The notes below the pieces were generated by a model, which was not told the DNA's origin, did no database searches, and was given only the letters and a program-made list of their open reading frames with translations. DNA of 44,008 bases from Thermoplasmatota archaeon (GTDB lineage Archaea > Thermoplasmatota > E2 > DHVEG-1), in the NCBI GenBank assembly GCA_025457885.1, contig JALOTN010000008.1, forward strand, positions 1 through 44,008, read 5' to 3'. Positions 1 through 8,680 of the stretch are shown one piece after another (position 1 is the first letter of the stretch; each line of letters begins with the position of its first letter). Both the position numbers and the translations under genes were made by a program.

Positions 1-2043
1 CCCAACTGGCAATACAGAAAACAGCTGAACATCACTGGTAAAAACGAAGGGTATCAGATGAAAATCATCATCGGAAACACAAGTGGTGGAAACGTCACCT
101 GCAATAGTCATGCGCAAAATGATTTTGACGATATTCGATTTGTCAGTTATTCAGATAACTCAACCATGCTTTCCTACTGGTTGAAAAACTATACCACCGG
201 AACACAAGCCACGTTTTGGGTGAATAATTCACGGAACGATTCTTCCATCTGGCTGTATTATGGTAATTCGAATGCGACTACCCTGAGCAGTGGAGATGCA
301 ACATTTTATTTCTTCGATGATTTCTCAAATGGTCTGGGGAAATGGGTAATGGATTCCTGGAACACGGATTCAATATCAGTCAATCAAAGCCAGGGAAACC
401 CCAGTCCCACACTCAAACACATCCCTGATAATACGATACCAGCGAATAGAACATATCAGGATACTCGGATTCGTACGAATTATAAGATCCTCAATGGTAT
501 CATTGAATATGATATATATCTTGCAGGGACTCAGAGGGTTATCCATCAATTCGGCTGGAGGGTCAATAGCCTGTCTTGGACCAATGGGTACTGCTGGCGG
601 TTGCAGAATTCAGCAGGCGATGGAGGTTTTTTTGAATTTTCAGCACCGACGACCTGGGCCCAGATTGGAGCCGCATTCCCTGTTGTATCGACGGGCACTT
701 GGTATCATGTGAAAATTAACGTGTCTAGTTCTACGTATTCTTCAAAAATCACGCCTTCTGCCCCCGCTGGTGATAGTGCCAGATCAGTGACTGATACCAC
801 AAAAACAACCGCTGATTATCTCGTGTCACAAGTCCATGGGGTAAGTATGACCTCGGCGAATTATGTGTTAGTGGATAATGTCATTGTCAGGAAGTATAGA
901 CTGACACCACCGACTTGGGGGAGTATGGGTGCAGAACAATCAGGATACTTAAGATGGACCAACGCAAGTAACCCAGACGCGAGTTTGCCATGGGCTTGGA
1001 GCTTTGACTTTCCCAGCGGATTTGGATATTATTGGTTTTATTCAAATGCATTTGATCTCAATGGAAATAGGGAATATATCCCAGATACTGCGGATGCTCA
1101 CTGTCACTATATCCGACCAGCTGCCCCTGTCATACAAAGCTATGATTTACGAAATATTACTGGCTCGAAGCTGAACAATGCCACCGGATTGCTTGATGTG
1201 AACCAGGAGTATTATTTCAGAGTCAATGTTACTTCGAGATACGGTTGGGTGTATATTGATTACATAGACATAGCCGCTTGGTTTGACGAGGGAAGTGATG
1301 ATAGTTATTATAATCAGACCGCTGGGGGGAATCTTAACATGTTCCTGCGATATGAGAATGTAACTGGGAATGGGAGTTTTAAGCTGCTCTGGCCGAAAAA
1401 CGAGGTGCAGCTTATTACCAGTAAATGTACTGAAACGATTATTAACGCTTCTACAAGATGTCTCAAGATATATTTTAAGCCGCTTAATCAGACACGATGG
1501 GCAGCGAGCAATAATACATGGAATGCTACAGGGAACCTAACGAATGATCCCTATTCATGGAACTTCAATATCACCGCTACTGAGATGTCGGGTCTGAAAG
1601 CATGGAAGCGGGACGAATATGGTATCTATAAATTTGCGATGCTGCTGCCAGATAAAAACTGGGTGGATGTGCGAGCCCCTCCAGGGTATAATGCGACAAC
1701 CAATGTCGTCAACATCACATACTGTTCGAATTATGAATATAATCTTAGTATCTATTTTGAAGAGAATCTCACAAACGTGTCCTCTGGTGATCGCATTCTT
1801 ATTGCTAATAATGTGTATATCTGTGCAAACGCGGATTTAAACGATGATATCATTTCGGATATGATGTTCAATGGAATTCGAGAACCTAATGCAATTGATA
1901 TTATCAACACCTCTGGTGTATTTCATAGAAATAATACCCATCAATATGTTCATGTGCAGTTCAATGTGTTCATCCCCTTTGGAACTATCGGTGGGGAATA
2001 TTCTGCTCATGTGGCAACGAAGATTCAATTCTATGAACGTTGA
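1..2043 (+). CDS. DUF2341/LamG-like surface protein, 5' end missing
   Basis: The reading frame is open from the first base, so the gene starts before the window; the ATG at 58 is internal. The first residues (PNWQYRKQLNIT) and the following YYGN and FFDDF stretches match the DUF2341 domain, about residues 3-110. A LamG-like jelly-roll region follows to about residue 300. The last 300 residues form a module shared with the next two genes: a YYFRVNVTSRYGW segment, a YNQT-GGNLN segment, and an LWP motif. N-x-S/T sequons are frequent, as expected for an exported glycoprotein. No C-terminal anchor is visible. DUF2341 proteins are usually carbohydrate-binding or adhesive surface proteins; the specific ligand is unknown. 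The domain assignment is by eye. Confidence 0.85.
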   Translation, partial: PNWQYRKQLNITGKNEGYQMKIIIGNTSGGNVTCNSHAQNDFDDIRFVSYSDNSTMLSYWLKNYTTGTQATFWVNNSRNDSSIWLYYGNSNATTLSSGDATFYFFDDFSNGLGKWVMDSWNTDSISVNQSQGNPSPTLKHIPDNTIPANRTYQDTRIRTNYKILNGIIEYDIYLAGTQRVIHQFGWRVNSLSWTNGYCWRLQNSAGDGGFFEFSAPTTWAQIGAAFPVVSTGTWYHVKINVSSSTYSSKITPSAPAGDSARSVTDTTKTTADYLVSQVHGVSMTSANYVLVDNVIVRKYRLTPPTWGSMGAEQSGYLRWTNASNPDASLPWAWSFDFPSGFGYYWFYSNAFDLNGNREYIPDTADAHCHYIRPAAPVIQSYDLRNITGSKLNNATGLLDVNQEYYFRVNVTSRYGWVYIDYIDIAAWFDEGSDDSYYNQTAGGNLNMFLRYENVTGNGSFKLLWPKNEVQLITSKCTETIINASTRCLKIYFKPLNQTRWAASNNTWNATGNLTNDPYSWNFNITATEMSGLKAWKRDEYGIYKFAMLLPDKNWVDVRAPPGYNATTNVVNITYCSNYEYNLSIYFEENLTNVSSGDRILIANNVYICANADLNDDIISDMMFNGIREPNAIDIINTSGVFHRNNTHQYVHVQFNVFIPFGTIGGEYSAHVATKIQFYER

Positions 2044-2055
2044 GTGCTCCGTTTT

Positions 2056-2077
2056 TTATTGATTCCGCAATCAATGA
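2056..2077 (+). terminator. Hairpin after the DUF2341 gene
   Basis: ATTGATT and AATCAAT pair perfectly around a CCGC loop, 15 bases after the stop codon, with a T-run just before and another T-rich stretch a few bases after. It is a plausible 3' end structure for the preceding transcript. Archaea mostly terminate on U-tracts, so the hairpin may instead stabilise the 3' end. Confidence 0.5.
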
Positions 2078-2100
2078 TAAAAATGGATTTTTTACCCAAA

Positions 2101-2110
2101 GTTTTATATC
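2101..2110 (+). promoter_or_regulatory. TATA-like element before the first paralogue
   Basis: GTTTTATATC lies about 80 bases before the ATG at 2191. It would place a transcript start near 2130 with a leader of about 60 nt. This is a sequence match only. Confidence 0.4.
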
Positions 2111-2190
2111 ATAGACAATGAATCTCAGACATGCGCACTAACACCATATTGTCATATTAACGGAAGATAGGTCTCTCGAAGGCTAGAAGG

Positions 2191-3297
2191 ATGGGAAAAC
2201 AGAACATATATTCGGTACTCGTAGTCGTCGTACTCGTTCTTTCTTTGTTCACCGGAATGTTCTGTTTAGAGCCGTATCTTGTGAAGCACGTCCGGGCTAA
2301 CCCAGGGGATATTAGCGAGGAGTGGTACAACGAAACGACCTTAAACGTGACTGTTTTATATCGTGAACCACGGATTAATTTTTATGATTTCCAGTATAAC
2401 CAGGGTGGGACCTGGGTGTCTCGATTGAATACGCAAAGTGATGTGAACAACAGTGCTCAATATCGATTCGTCGTTAATGTAAGTGCAGATAACGGATGGG
2501 AGAATATCACCTATATTAACATCTCCGCCTGGTACGATCAAGGAAATGACGCCTCAACCTATAATCAGACACAAGGGGGGAATCTGAATCTGTATTTTGA
2601 ATATGAGAACCGTACTGGTACACCATCATTTCGAATGCTTTGGCCAACGGGTGGTGAAGTAACCGGTTTTTCCTATACGGAGCGGGTTGTCGTTGATCCT
2701 GTTGGAAGCCCGCGTTTCACGGATTGTCATAACATAACGTTCACGTTTATTCCTGGGTATCAATTCCGATATGCTCCTGGTGATGGAGCATGGGATACTT
2801 CTCGGAATTCGACGAATGATGCAGAGTCCTGGAATTTCCGGGTTTCTGCTTCCAATAAACAGGGGTATGTGACCTGGGTTGCTGACGAGTTTGGGATTTA
2901 TTCGTATACGGAAATTCTCAGCGCAGGCTGGCCTGCTATCTACGGGTATCCTGGGGAGAATGCGACTGCTGAGTCGAATATCACTATGGTGACGCGGTCG
3001 AATGGGAATTATTCTCTCTCGGTTGATGTCGGGAATCTCACCCATGAAACCCATCCGACAGCGAATATCTCTCGACAACGGGTGTGGGTGCGTGGTGGTG
3101 ATTTGGAGGTCTCCAGGAATTTTACGGGGGCGTCTGACCTGTTGTACTTCTTTGGTTCTGCGGTGACGTACCATATCGCCCGGGAGAATGGGACGAACCT
3201 GACGACAGATGATATTGAATATAAGTGTGATATCCCCTTAGGACAGACGGCAGGGGAATATACTGCTCCTATTAGTTATCATCTGATGACTACCTAG
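2191..3297 (+). CDS. Secreted surface protein, paralogue A
   Basis: 368 residues. An N-terminal hydrophobic segment (about 8-28) followed by VRA at about 34-36 looks like a signal peptide. The mature part begins NPGDISEEWYN. It is rich in N-x-S/T sequons and carries the same module as the C-terminus of the DUF2341 protein: YRFVVNVSADNGW, AWYDQG, YNQTQGGNLN, then an LWP motif. It ends YHLMTT, as does the next gene. No transmembrane anchor is seen at the C-terminus, so it is either released or held by other surface proteins. AAGG just before the ATG is a weak ribosome-binding site. I know no function for this family; beta-sandwich surface protein is an inference from the strand-like pattern and sequons. 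Confidence 0.85.
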   Translation: MGKQNIYSVLVVVVLVLSLFTGMFCLEPYLVKHVRANPGDISEEWYNETTLNVTVLYREPRINFYDFQYNQGGTWVSRLNTQSDVNNSAQYRFVVNVSADNGWENITYINISAWYDQGNDASTYNQTQGGNLNLYFEYENRTGTPSFRMLWPTGGEVTGFSYTERVVVDPVGSPRFTDCHNITFTFIPGYQFRYAPGDGAWDTSRNSTNDAESWNFRVSASNKQGYVTWVADEFGIYSYTEILSAGWPAIYGYPGENATAESNITMVTRSNGNYSLSVDVGNLTHETHPTANISRQRVWVRGGDLEVSRNFTGASDLLYFFGSAVTYHIARENGTNLTTDDIEYKCDIPLGQTAGEYTAPISYHLMTT

Positions 3298-3329
3298 AAA
3301 GGTTGTTCTTAAGGGTACTGTCTTTTTTG

Positions 3330-3414
3330 GTTTTGACCTTTTTTTTTGATTTTTCTTCAGAAAAGGTGTGATTTTCTCTCTGGTTTTGACACTTTTCCAG
3401 GGCGACGTTTTGAC
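3330..3414. repeat. Three GTTTTGAC direct repeats upstream of paralogue B
   Basis: GTTTTGAC occurs at 3330-3337, 3383-3390 and 3407-3414, all in the same orientation. They lie between paralogues A and B, just upstream of a TATA-like TTTAAATA near 3422. They could be activator sites; no copy was noticed upstream of paralogue A. Confidence 0.4.
3339..3358 (+). terminator. T-tract after paralogue A
   Basis: Nine consecutive T residues followed by a second T-rich run lie about 40 bases after the stop codon. This fits archaeal U-tract termination. Confidence 0.5.
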
Positions 3415-3416
3415 GA

Positions 3417-3431
3417 AATATCTTTAAATAT
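3417..3431 (+). promoter_or_regulatory. TATA-like promoter of paralogue B
   Basis: AAATATCTTTAAATA sits about 85 bases before the favoured start codon and directly after the third GTTTTGAC repeat. It predicts a transcript start near 3450. Confidence 0.4.
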
Positions 3432-3510
3432 CGTGATTGCCAAAACGCTTCCTGACATGTGTTAACATGTCGTAAAGTAACTCGATATGGATAGGAAGAA
3501 GGTGAAAAAA

Positions 3511-4638
3511 ATGGAGATGGAACGGAAGAGAAAATTATTCACTACGCTTGTAGGAATAACCATTATTAGCTCTTTAATCATCAATTTCTTTCTCATAAGC
3601 CCCCTTATCATCATTGGCAGAGCAGATCCTGGGGATATCCCTGATATCTGGCATAATACCACAACCTTAAACGTCACGGTCCTTCATCTCGAACCAAGAA
3701 TCCTGTGGTATGATTTCCAGTATCATCAGGGTGGTACCTGGGTGTCTCGATTGAATACGCAAAGTGATGTGAACAACAGCGCAGAATACCGTTTCATCGT
3801 CAACATCAGCAGCGATCAAGGGTGGGATGATATAGAATATGTCACCATCTATGCTTGGTACGACCAAGGAGCCGAGACTAGCACCTATAATCAGACCAAA
3901 GGTGGAAACTGGAATTTCAACCTTCAATATGAGAATACCACGGGAACTGCTGTCTGGCGGATGCTTTGGCCTCATGGTGGAGAATTCATCCAGGGGTCCT
4001 ATAGTGATCAAATCGGATTCGACCCCTATGGAAGCACCGGTTTTACTGAATGTCACAATTTATCCTTTACCTTTATCCCCAGTTATCAAGTGCGATATGC
4101 CCCTGGTGATGGAGTATGGGACACGACTCGAAATGCGACAAATGATGTTGAATCCTGGAACTTCGAAATAGAGGTCATCGACAGTGGGGAAGATGCCCCT
4201 GGTCCTCTGACGATATGGAGCATGGACGAGTTCGGAATCTACTCCTACAGTGAGGTTGTGAGTGCTGGTTGGCCAGTCATCATAGGCCACCCTGGAGAGA
4301 ATGCAACAGCGTTGAGTAATATCACGGTTATTAGTCGATCCAATGGGAATTATTCCTTTACCACCGATGTGACAACATTGGTTCACCGGACATTCCCTGC
4401 TGCAACCATCTCCCGAGAGAGAATCTGGGTGCGGGGTGGTGACCTTAATACCTATGACAATTTCACCGCAACCCCTGGCGGGATTTACTTCTACGGGGCG
4501 CTTGGCGTCTATCACCTTGCTGAACCAAACGGGACTTCTCTGACTACCAATGATGTCCAATTCAGATGTGACATCCCCTTCGGTCAGATGGCGGGAGACT
4601 ATGTCGCACCAATCCGCTATCACCTCATGACTACCTAA
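3511..4638 (+). CDS. Secreted surface protein, paralogue B
   Basis: 375 residues from the ATG at 3511, preceded at the right distance by AAGGTG; an upstream in-frame ATG at 3487 has no ribosome-binding site. A basic N-terminus and two adjacent hydrophobic stretches end in GRA, giving a signal peptide with mature start DPGDIPDIWHN. The body aligns throughout with paralogue A (YRFIVNISSDQGW, AWYDQG, YNQTKGGNW, LWPHGGE, YHLMTT at the end). A short tract is nearly identical at the DNA level to paralogue A although flanking DNA has diverged. It uses more C-ending codons than A. It is presumably an exported glycoprotein of the same surface assembly; the precise function is unknown. Confidence 0.85.
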   Translation: MEMERKRKLFTTLVGITIISSLIINFFLISPLIIIGRADPGDIPDIWHNTTTLNVTVLHLEPRILWYDFQYHQGGTWVSRLNTQSDVNNSAEYRFIVNISSDQGWDDIEYVTIYAWYDQGAETSTYNQTKGGNWNFNLQYENTTGTAVWRMLWPHGGEFIQGSYSDQIGFDPYGSTGFTECHNLSFTFIPSYQVRYAPGDGVWDTTRNATNDVESWNFEIEVIDSGEDAPGPLTIWSMDEFGIYSYSEVVSAGWPVIIGHPGENATALSNITVISRSNGNYSFTTDVTTLVHRTFPAATISRERIWVRGGDLNTYDNFTATPGGIYFYGALGVYHLAEPNGTSLTTNDVQFRCDIPFGQMAGDYVAPIRYHLMTT

Positions 4639-4658
4639 AGAATCAATACAATAACCCC

Positions 4659-4677
4659 TTTTTTTTTCCTTTTTTTT
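4659..4677 (+). terminator. T-tract after paralogue B
   Basis: Two runs of nine and eight T residues separated by CC follow the stop codon by about 20 bases. This is a clear U-tract terminator candidate for the surface-protein transcript. Confidence 0.55.
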
Positions 4678-4834
4678 CTATGACTATTTTTTTCCTTAAT
4701 CATTCTTATTTTCATCCTTATCCTTTCTTCAGATAAAATCATCTTTTTCAAAGAAAACCTTTTAATAGACGAAACCGGATAAGAAATACGGATGGGTACA
4801 TGCACGATTACAAGTGATTACAGGAGAGAGGAGA

Positions 4835-6184
4835 GTGGGACAACACTATAAGACACAAGGGATCATTTTTTGCTTGCTGCTCCTCTTTGGCTGCCTAGGA
4901 ATGACCTCGATGTCGACTGCCCAGGGCGCTTCTCTTACCATCGAAATGTTCCAAGGGGAACAACAGACTCGTTTCAACCAACCAGTCCTTGTCGCTGGTG
5001 TCTGGCAGTATCTGAACATCACCACAACATTGGATTTTGATGATTTAACACTAAGACTTTACAAAGGAATCACCATTCCGACCGGGGAGAGAAATGAAAC
5101 CAATTATTACGAATGGAGTTACCATAAGAATGCTGCAGTGACTTGGTCTGATGAGAGCGGTTATGGGATCACCTACATCAAACAAGAGTTATGCCAGAAA
5201 TCAAACACCCAGTATAGCTTCTGCATCGGGTTAAACGATTTCATGCCTAACATAGTTGATTACTATGAGAACTGGACTGCTGAGATCTCCCATGGAGGAA
5301 CCAGTGTTGAAGCCATTCGAATCGTTGTTGAAAAACCAAAATCCGGGTATTCCCTCAGCAAACCCACCTCCATTATTTTCCATGTTGATCCCTTCACCGT
5401 CATGGACGCCACCGGTGATAATTTCTTCAAAATCGGCAACATCGGAAACATCCCGATGAACATCGATTTTGACACGGAGACGTACCCGGAGGTGGAAATC
5501 AACAATATGAATCAACACGTCCTCCCCGATGAAATCATCACCCATTACGTCACGATTCATTCCAAAAGCTGGCCACCTGGGTTCAAAGACATCCAGATCC
5601 CGTTGAACGGGTCATATCCACAATCATATTTTGTGGACACCAATGCCACCGTCACCTTGTACACCTCCTTCATCATCGATGTCCCACTCCTCGTCATCTA
5701 CGTCGGACATAGTAACTACAAAATAGAGGAACTCCAGGGCACCGGGATCACCTTCCAATATGTCGAAAGACTCTCCATGTATGAAGGAGAAACCAGAGAC
5801 ATCACAGCTTATGTCTCCGGGAACGGAGCGGTCACCTTGCAGATTTGGGCTGATGAGAAAAACCTCAGCACCCTGCATTTCTATGATAGTGGGACAGAAA
5901 CCCAATCACCGATCACTTTTACGTCCACCAACACCTCGGAACGACTCATCAAAGTAACTGTCCGAGCACTCAGCGAAGGAACAACCGGGGTTCTCACCTA
6001 TCAACTCACCACCAATGGTGTCACAAAAACCTATACGACACAAATCAGCATCGGACCACCACAAACCGACTCCGAAGGAGAAGCAAGCGAACCTCTATCC
6101 ATCATGCAGCTTGTCATCATCGGCATCGTTCTACTTGTCGTCATCTACATGATAATTGCCTACCTGCGGAACAAAAAGAGGTAG
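4835..6184 (+). CDS. Type I membrane exoprotein with C-terminal anchor
   Basis: 449 residues from GTG 4835, which follows a strong GGAGAGAGG sequence at good spacing; an upstream GTG at 4814 is also possible. The start gives a typical signal peptide (basic end, hydrophobic core FCLLLLFGCLG, then TAQGA). The large extracellular part contains beta-rich Ig/NEW3-like stretches such as the NIGNIPMNIDFD and SMYEGETRDITAYV segments. A single transmembrane helix lies near residues 420-442 (MQLVIIGIVLLVVIYMIIAYL) and is followed by a short basic tail, so the protein is anchored with its bulk outside. The next gene follows after 12 bases, so the two are probably co-transcribed. No family was recognised with confidence. 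Confidence 0.85.
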   Translation: MGQHYKTQGIIFCLLLLFGCLGMTSMSTAQGASLTIEMFQGEQQTRFNQPVLVAGVWQYLNITTTLDFDDLTLRLYKGITIPTGERNETNYYEWSYHKNAAVTWSDESGYGITYIKQELCQKSNTQYSFCIGLNDFMPNIVDYYENWTAEISHGGTSVEAIRIVVEKPKSGYSLSKPTSIIFHVDPFTVMDATGDNFFKIGNIGNIPMNIDFDTETYPEVEINNMNQHVLPDEIITHYVTIHSKSWPPGFKDIQIPLNGSYPQSYFVDTNATVTLYTSFIIDVPLLVIYVGHSNYKIEELQGTGITFQYVERLSMYEGETRDITAYVSGNGAVTLQIWADEKNLSTLHFYDSGTETQSPITFTSTNTSERLIKVTVRALSEGTTGVLTYQLTTNGVTKTYTTQISIGPPQTDSEGEASEPLSIMQLVIIGIVLLVVIYMIIAYLRNKKR

Positions 6185-6196
6185 ACGAGGAGAAAA

Positions 6197-6892
6197 ATGA
6201 GGAAAAACCGCCCATCATTTTTCATCGTACTCCTGGCAATCCTCCTCCCGATAATCATTTGCCCCTACCAAGCTGACGCAGGTCAAGCAGGGGTCGGAGT
6301 CATCAACGTCCCCCCAAAGTATGGGTACATCAGGGTTGAAGAACAGGGAGACTATGTCAGGGTGTACCTCAACATCTCCGATTACAACTCCTGGGCTGAT
6401 GTCTACAACGTCACCGTGACCCTGGAGAGTTATGGGAAAAAACTCTCAACGTTTGTATTCCAGCAATACAAAGATTTCGACTCTTTCGTCGAGAGAAATG
6501 AGTTCAGCGAGACGCCAAAAAAAAGCCATTTATTAGATACCAAGAAATGTTTTTTTGAGAAATCCACGGAACAAGAAACCATCGATCAGCGCTGTGATAT
6601 CGCAATTCGCTTTGTTTTTCAAAAAACTTTTTTTACTGGTCTGAGTATTGTGATTAATGATCGGGCAGGCTCTGCTCCGGCGGAGGCATATATCTATTAT
6701 AACAGTGAGGAGTCTCTCAGAAGCGGCAACACCTTAGTGATTCCCTGGATAGGAGTACAACTCACTCTGAGCCTCCCACCATACCTGCTTGACATTATCG
6801 CAATCATCCTAGCAACACTTGGTGTGATGTACTATCTTAAGAAAACAGGAATCCGAGAAAAAAGAAAAAAAACCTACAAAAAAATCTCATAG
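6197..6892 (+). CDS. Small single-anchor exoprotein
   Basis: 231 residues, starting at an ATG that follows GAGGAG. There is a signal peptide (FFIVLLAILLPIIICP, then ADAG) and a transmembrane helix near residues 190-212 (LLDIIAIILATLGVMYYL) with a basic cytoplasmic tail. The extracellular part has sequons (YLNISDYN, VYNVTVT) and two cysteines near residues 117 and 128 that could form a disulfide. It has the same topology as the upstream gene, 12 bases away, which suggests that the two products form a membrane pair. No known family recognised. Confidence 0.8.
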   Translation: MRKNRPSFFIVLLAILLPIIICPYQADAGQAGVGVINVPPKYGYIRVEEQGDYVRVYLNISDYNSWADVYNVTVTLESYGKKLSTFVFQQYKDFDSFVERNEFSETPKKSHLLDTKKCFFEKSTEQETIDQRCDIAIRFVFQKTFFTGLSIVINDRAGSAPAEAYIYYNSEESLRSGNTLVIPWIGVQLTLSLPPYLLDIIAIILATLGVMYYLKKTGIREKRKKTYKKIS

Positions 6893-6944
6893 TCGCCTCT
6901 GGCTTTTTCCCAACTGTTTTTTCATTTTCCTCTCCATTTATCTG

Positions 6945-8033
6945 TTGGTGAAATTCCTCTTCATCTTCTTCTTCAAAGCAAGCTACGACCCGCAGGTCAT
7001 CTTCGAACTGACTCCGCTCTATCTGTTATCTGGGTTCAGCAACGTCCAACTCCTCTCCCTTACCCTACTCCTATTCGTGCTAGATATGATGCTACACCTA
7101 CAGGCAAGTAAACGCAACCTCTTGCTCTCCATGCTGCCCACCGCCCTCATCATCTCAAGCATTGGGTTTACCATCATGTTCAACCCAATGGATCAGACAT
7201 ACCTTTTACATTACATCCTCTTCGGGTGTCTTTTACTCATTGTTCTAATTGACTATCATTATGTCTTAAAAGGAGTAGTCGCCCCCCGATTCTTTAAAAG
7301 AACCACACGGGAGGTTCCACGGGAACCAATTCAAGAACCTTCCCCGACACCACCAGTGCCTTCATTTTTTGCAAAGAAAACACCACCTCTTCCATCACCA
7401 CCGATTCAATACAACACCAAAAACCTCGCTGACATGAAAAACGTATCAGATGCAATGGTTCAAAAGATGCAGCATCTCGTCGACGACCTGGATAAAAAAG
7501 CACACCAAATAGAGGTATTAGAAAATAAAATCCAGCAACAGCAAACACCTGCATCATTGGAACGACTCGTTCCCCTCTCTGAAAGAGTGACTCTTGAACA
7601 AAAACCATCCCTGCCAGACAAGGTGAACAATCTTGTTACGATTATTTCCCCTGAAGAGGGACTTATTTTAAAAGAACGCATCGAAAATCATCTGGTTGTT
7701 GAAGAGATGGATCGCATCGTCGCAGTCATCCAACGGGGGATCTTTCGCGACATCAGTCACTCCTTTGCTGAGTTCCTCGGCTATCAACGCGTCGAACTTC
7801 TGCAGAAGAATTTTTTTGTCTTCATCGCCCCAAGTGGCTTCGATGACGCACGGAAATACTATCTGAACCGATTGAAAGGAACCACCTTGAACACCTTTAA
7901 AACCGTTTTACTTACAAAAACACAAACCGAAGTCCCGGTGGAAATCTCCATCACCCCGACCATTTTTAAAGGCGATTCAGCTGAGTTCATCACGATTAAG
8001 GAGATAAAAAATAAAGCTACCTCAGAAGAGTAA
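6945..8033 (+). CDS. Membrane protein with C-terminal PAS domain
   Basis: 362 residues from GTG 6945; TTG 6942 is equally close and no good ribosome-binding site is visible, so the start is uncertain. About four transmembrane helices fill residues 1-110. A proline-rich linker (about 125-150) and a coiled coil (about 160-190, with MKNVSDAMVQKMQHLVDDL) follow. Residues 235-355 look like a PAS domain (IQRGIFRDISHSFAEFLGY, then NFFVFIAPSGFDDARKYYL). No kinase, GGDEF or HTH part is present, so it is a sensor without its own output, perhaps acting through a partner. It ends the surface-protein block and may monitor the envelope, which is inference. Confidence 0.75.
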   Translation: MVKFLFIFFFKASYDPQVIFELTPLYLLSGFSNVQLLSLTLLLFVLDMMLHLQASKRNLLLSMLPTALIISSIGFTIMFNPMDQTYLLHYILFGCLLLIVLIDYHYVLKGVVAPRFFKRTTREVPREPIQEPSPTPPVPSFFAKKTPPLPSPPIQYNTKNLADMKNVSDAMVQKMQHLVDDLDKKAHQIEVLENKIQQQQTPASLERLVPLSERVTLEQKPSLPDKVNNLVTIISPEEGLILKERIENHLVVEEMDRIVAVIQRGIFRDISHSFAEFLGYQRVELLQKNFFVFIAPSGFDDARKYYLNRLKGTTLNTFKTVLLTKTQTEVPVEISITPTIFKGDSAEFITIKEIKNKATSEE

Positions 8034-8074
8034 CCATCTGATTTTTTTCCCTTCGTAGAAGAGCTAAAAATTAA

Positions 8075-8127
8075 AAAGAGGATGCCCCTCGTTCCTTCCG
8101 GAGAAAATCATCGTTCTCCCCCTCTTC
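8075..8127 (+). terminator. Two-part hairpin after the PAS gene
   Basis: AAAGAGG near 8075 can pair with CCTCTT at 8121-8126, enclosing a second stem GGAGAA (8100-8105) with TTCTCC (8114-8119). It lies between the PAS gene and the next promoter and probably marks the transcript's 3' end. There is no long T-run directly after it. Confidence 0.35.
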
Positions 8128-8180
8128 AAAAGCGACTGAGCAATCTGCTTTTCAGCATATTCTTTTTATAGGAGAACATT

Positions 8181-8191
8181 CATTTAAAATA
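8181..8191 (+). promoter_or_regulatory. TATA-like element before the CARDB gene
   Basis: CATTTAAAATACTG lies about 25 bases before the ATG at 8212, so transcription would begin very close to the start codon. A second TATA-like TTTTTATAGG is at 8163-8172, and GGAAAGT precedes the ATG. Confidence 0.35.
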
Positions 8192-8211
8192 CTGTATAGG
8201 GGCAGGAAAGT

Positions 8212-8664
8212 ATGAGTATGAAACCTCTGATAGTGATAAGTCTCTGTGTGGTGATTGTTCTTATACTGAATTCAAGTAATCCAGTTTGTGCAAGTGAAGA
8301 AAAACCAGATTTGATGTTCACAGGAATAACATATCATAGTATCATTGCTGATTTACCCTGTCTGTTTTGTATTGTTAAGAATAATGGAACAGCCACTGCG
8401 TCGGAATTTATGATACAGGCATTTGGTGGACTTTTCCTTTTCAACGATAAAGTTATTTACAACGATGAAGGGCTTGCTCCAGGTGATTCTGTTGAAGAGA
8501 TATTATTTATCACAAGTCCTTACTTTGGCATCTATCGTCTCAATCTCTATGTCAGCACAACCACTGCAGAGGAAAATACCAGTAACAACCACTTCAGCCA
8601 TTCCTACTTCATCATTTCCTCAACCTTGTTGCATGTCTGGGTCTTCAAAGAATTACCATGGTAA
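8212..8664 (+). CDS. Short secreted CARDB-like protein
   Basis: 150 residues. The signal peptide is residues 1-27 (PLIVISLCVVIVLILNSSN, then VCAS). The mature protein resembles one CARDB Ig-like domain: it starts EEKPDLMFTGITY, has the V-N-G-A-T core as IVKNNGTATASEF, and ends with a N-E-T-S-N-N pattern (TTAEENTSNNHFSHSY). CARDB domains are found in adhesive surface proteins. The chain ends shortly after the domain with no anchor. It is followed after 16 bases by another exported protein with a similar signal peptide. The ATG two codons later (8218) is an alternative start. Confidence 0.75.
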   Translation: MSMKPLIVISLCVVIVLILNSSNPVCASEEKPDLMFTGITYHSIIADLPCLFCIVKNNGTATASEFMIQAFGGLFLFNDKVIYNDEGLAPGDSVEEILFITSPYFGIYRLNLYVSTTTAEENTSNNHFSHSYFIISSTLLHVWVFKELPW

Positions 8665-8680
8665 GAATGGAAGTAAACCT

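Noticed and set aside
8423-8680. 5' extension of the frame that becomes the gene at 8681
   Set aside because: It overlaps the CARDB-like gene in another frame and would place the signal peptide in mid-protein; the ATG at 8681 gives a normal exported start.
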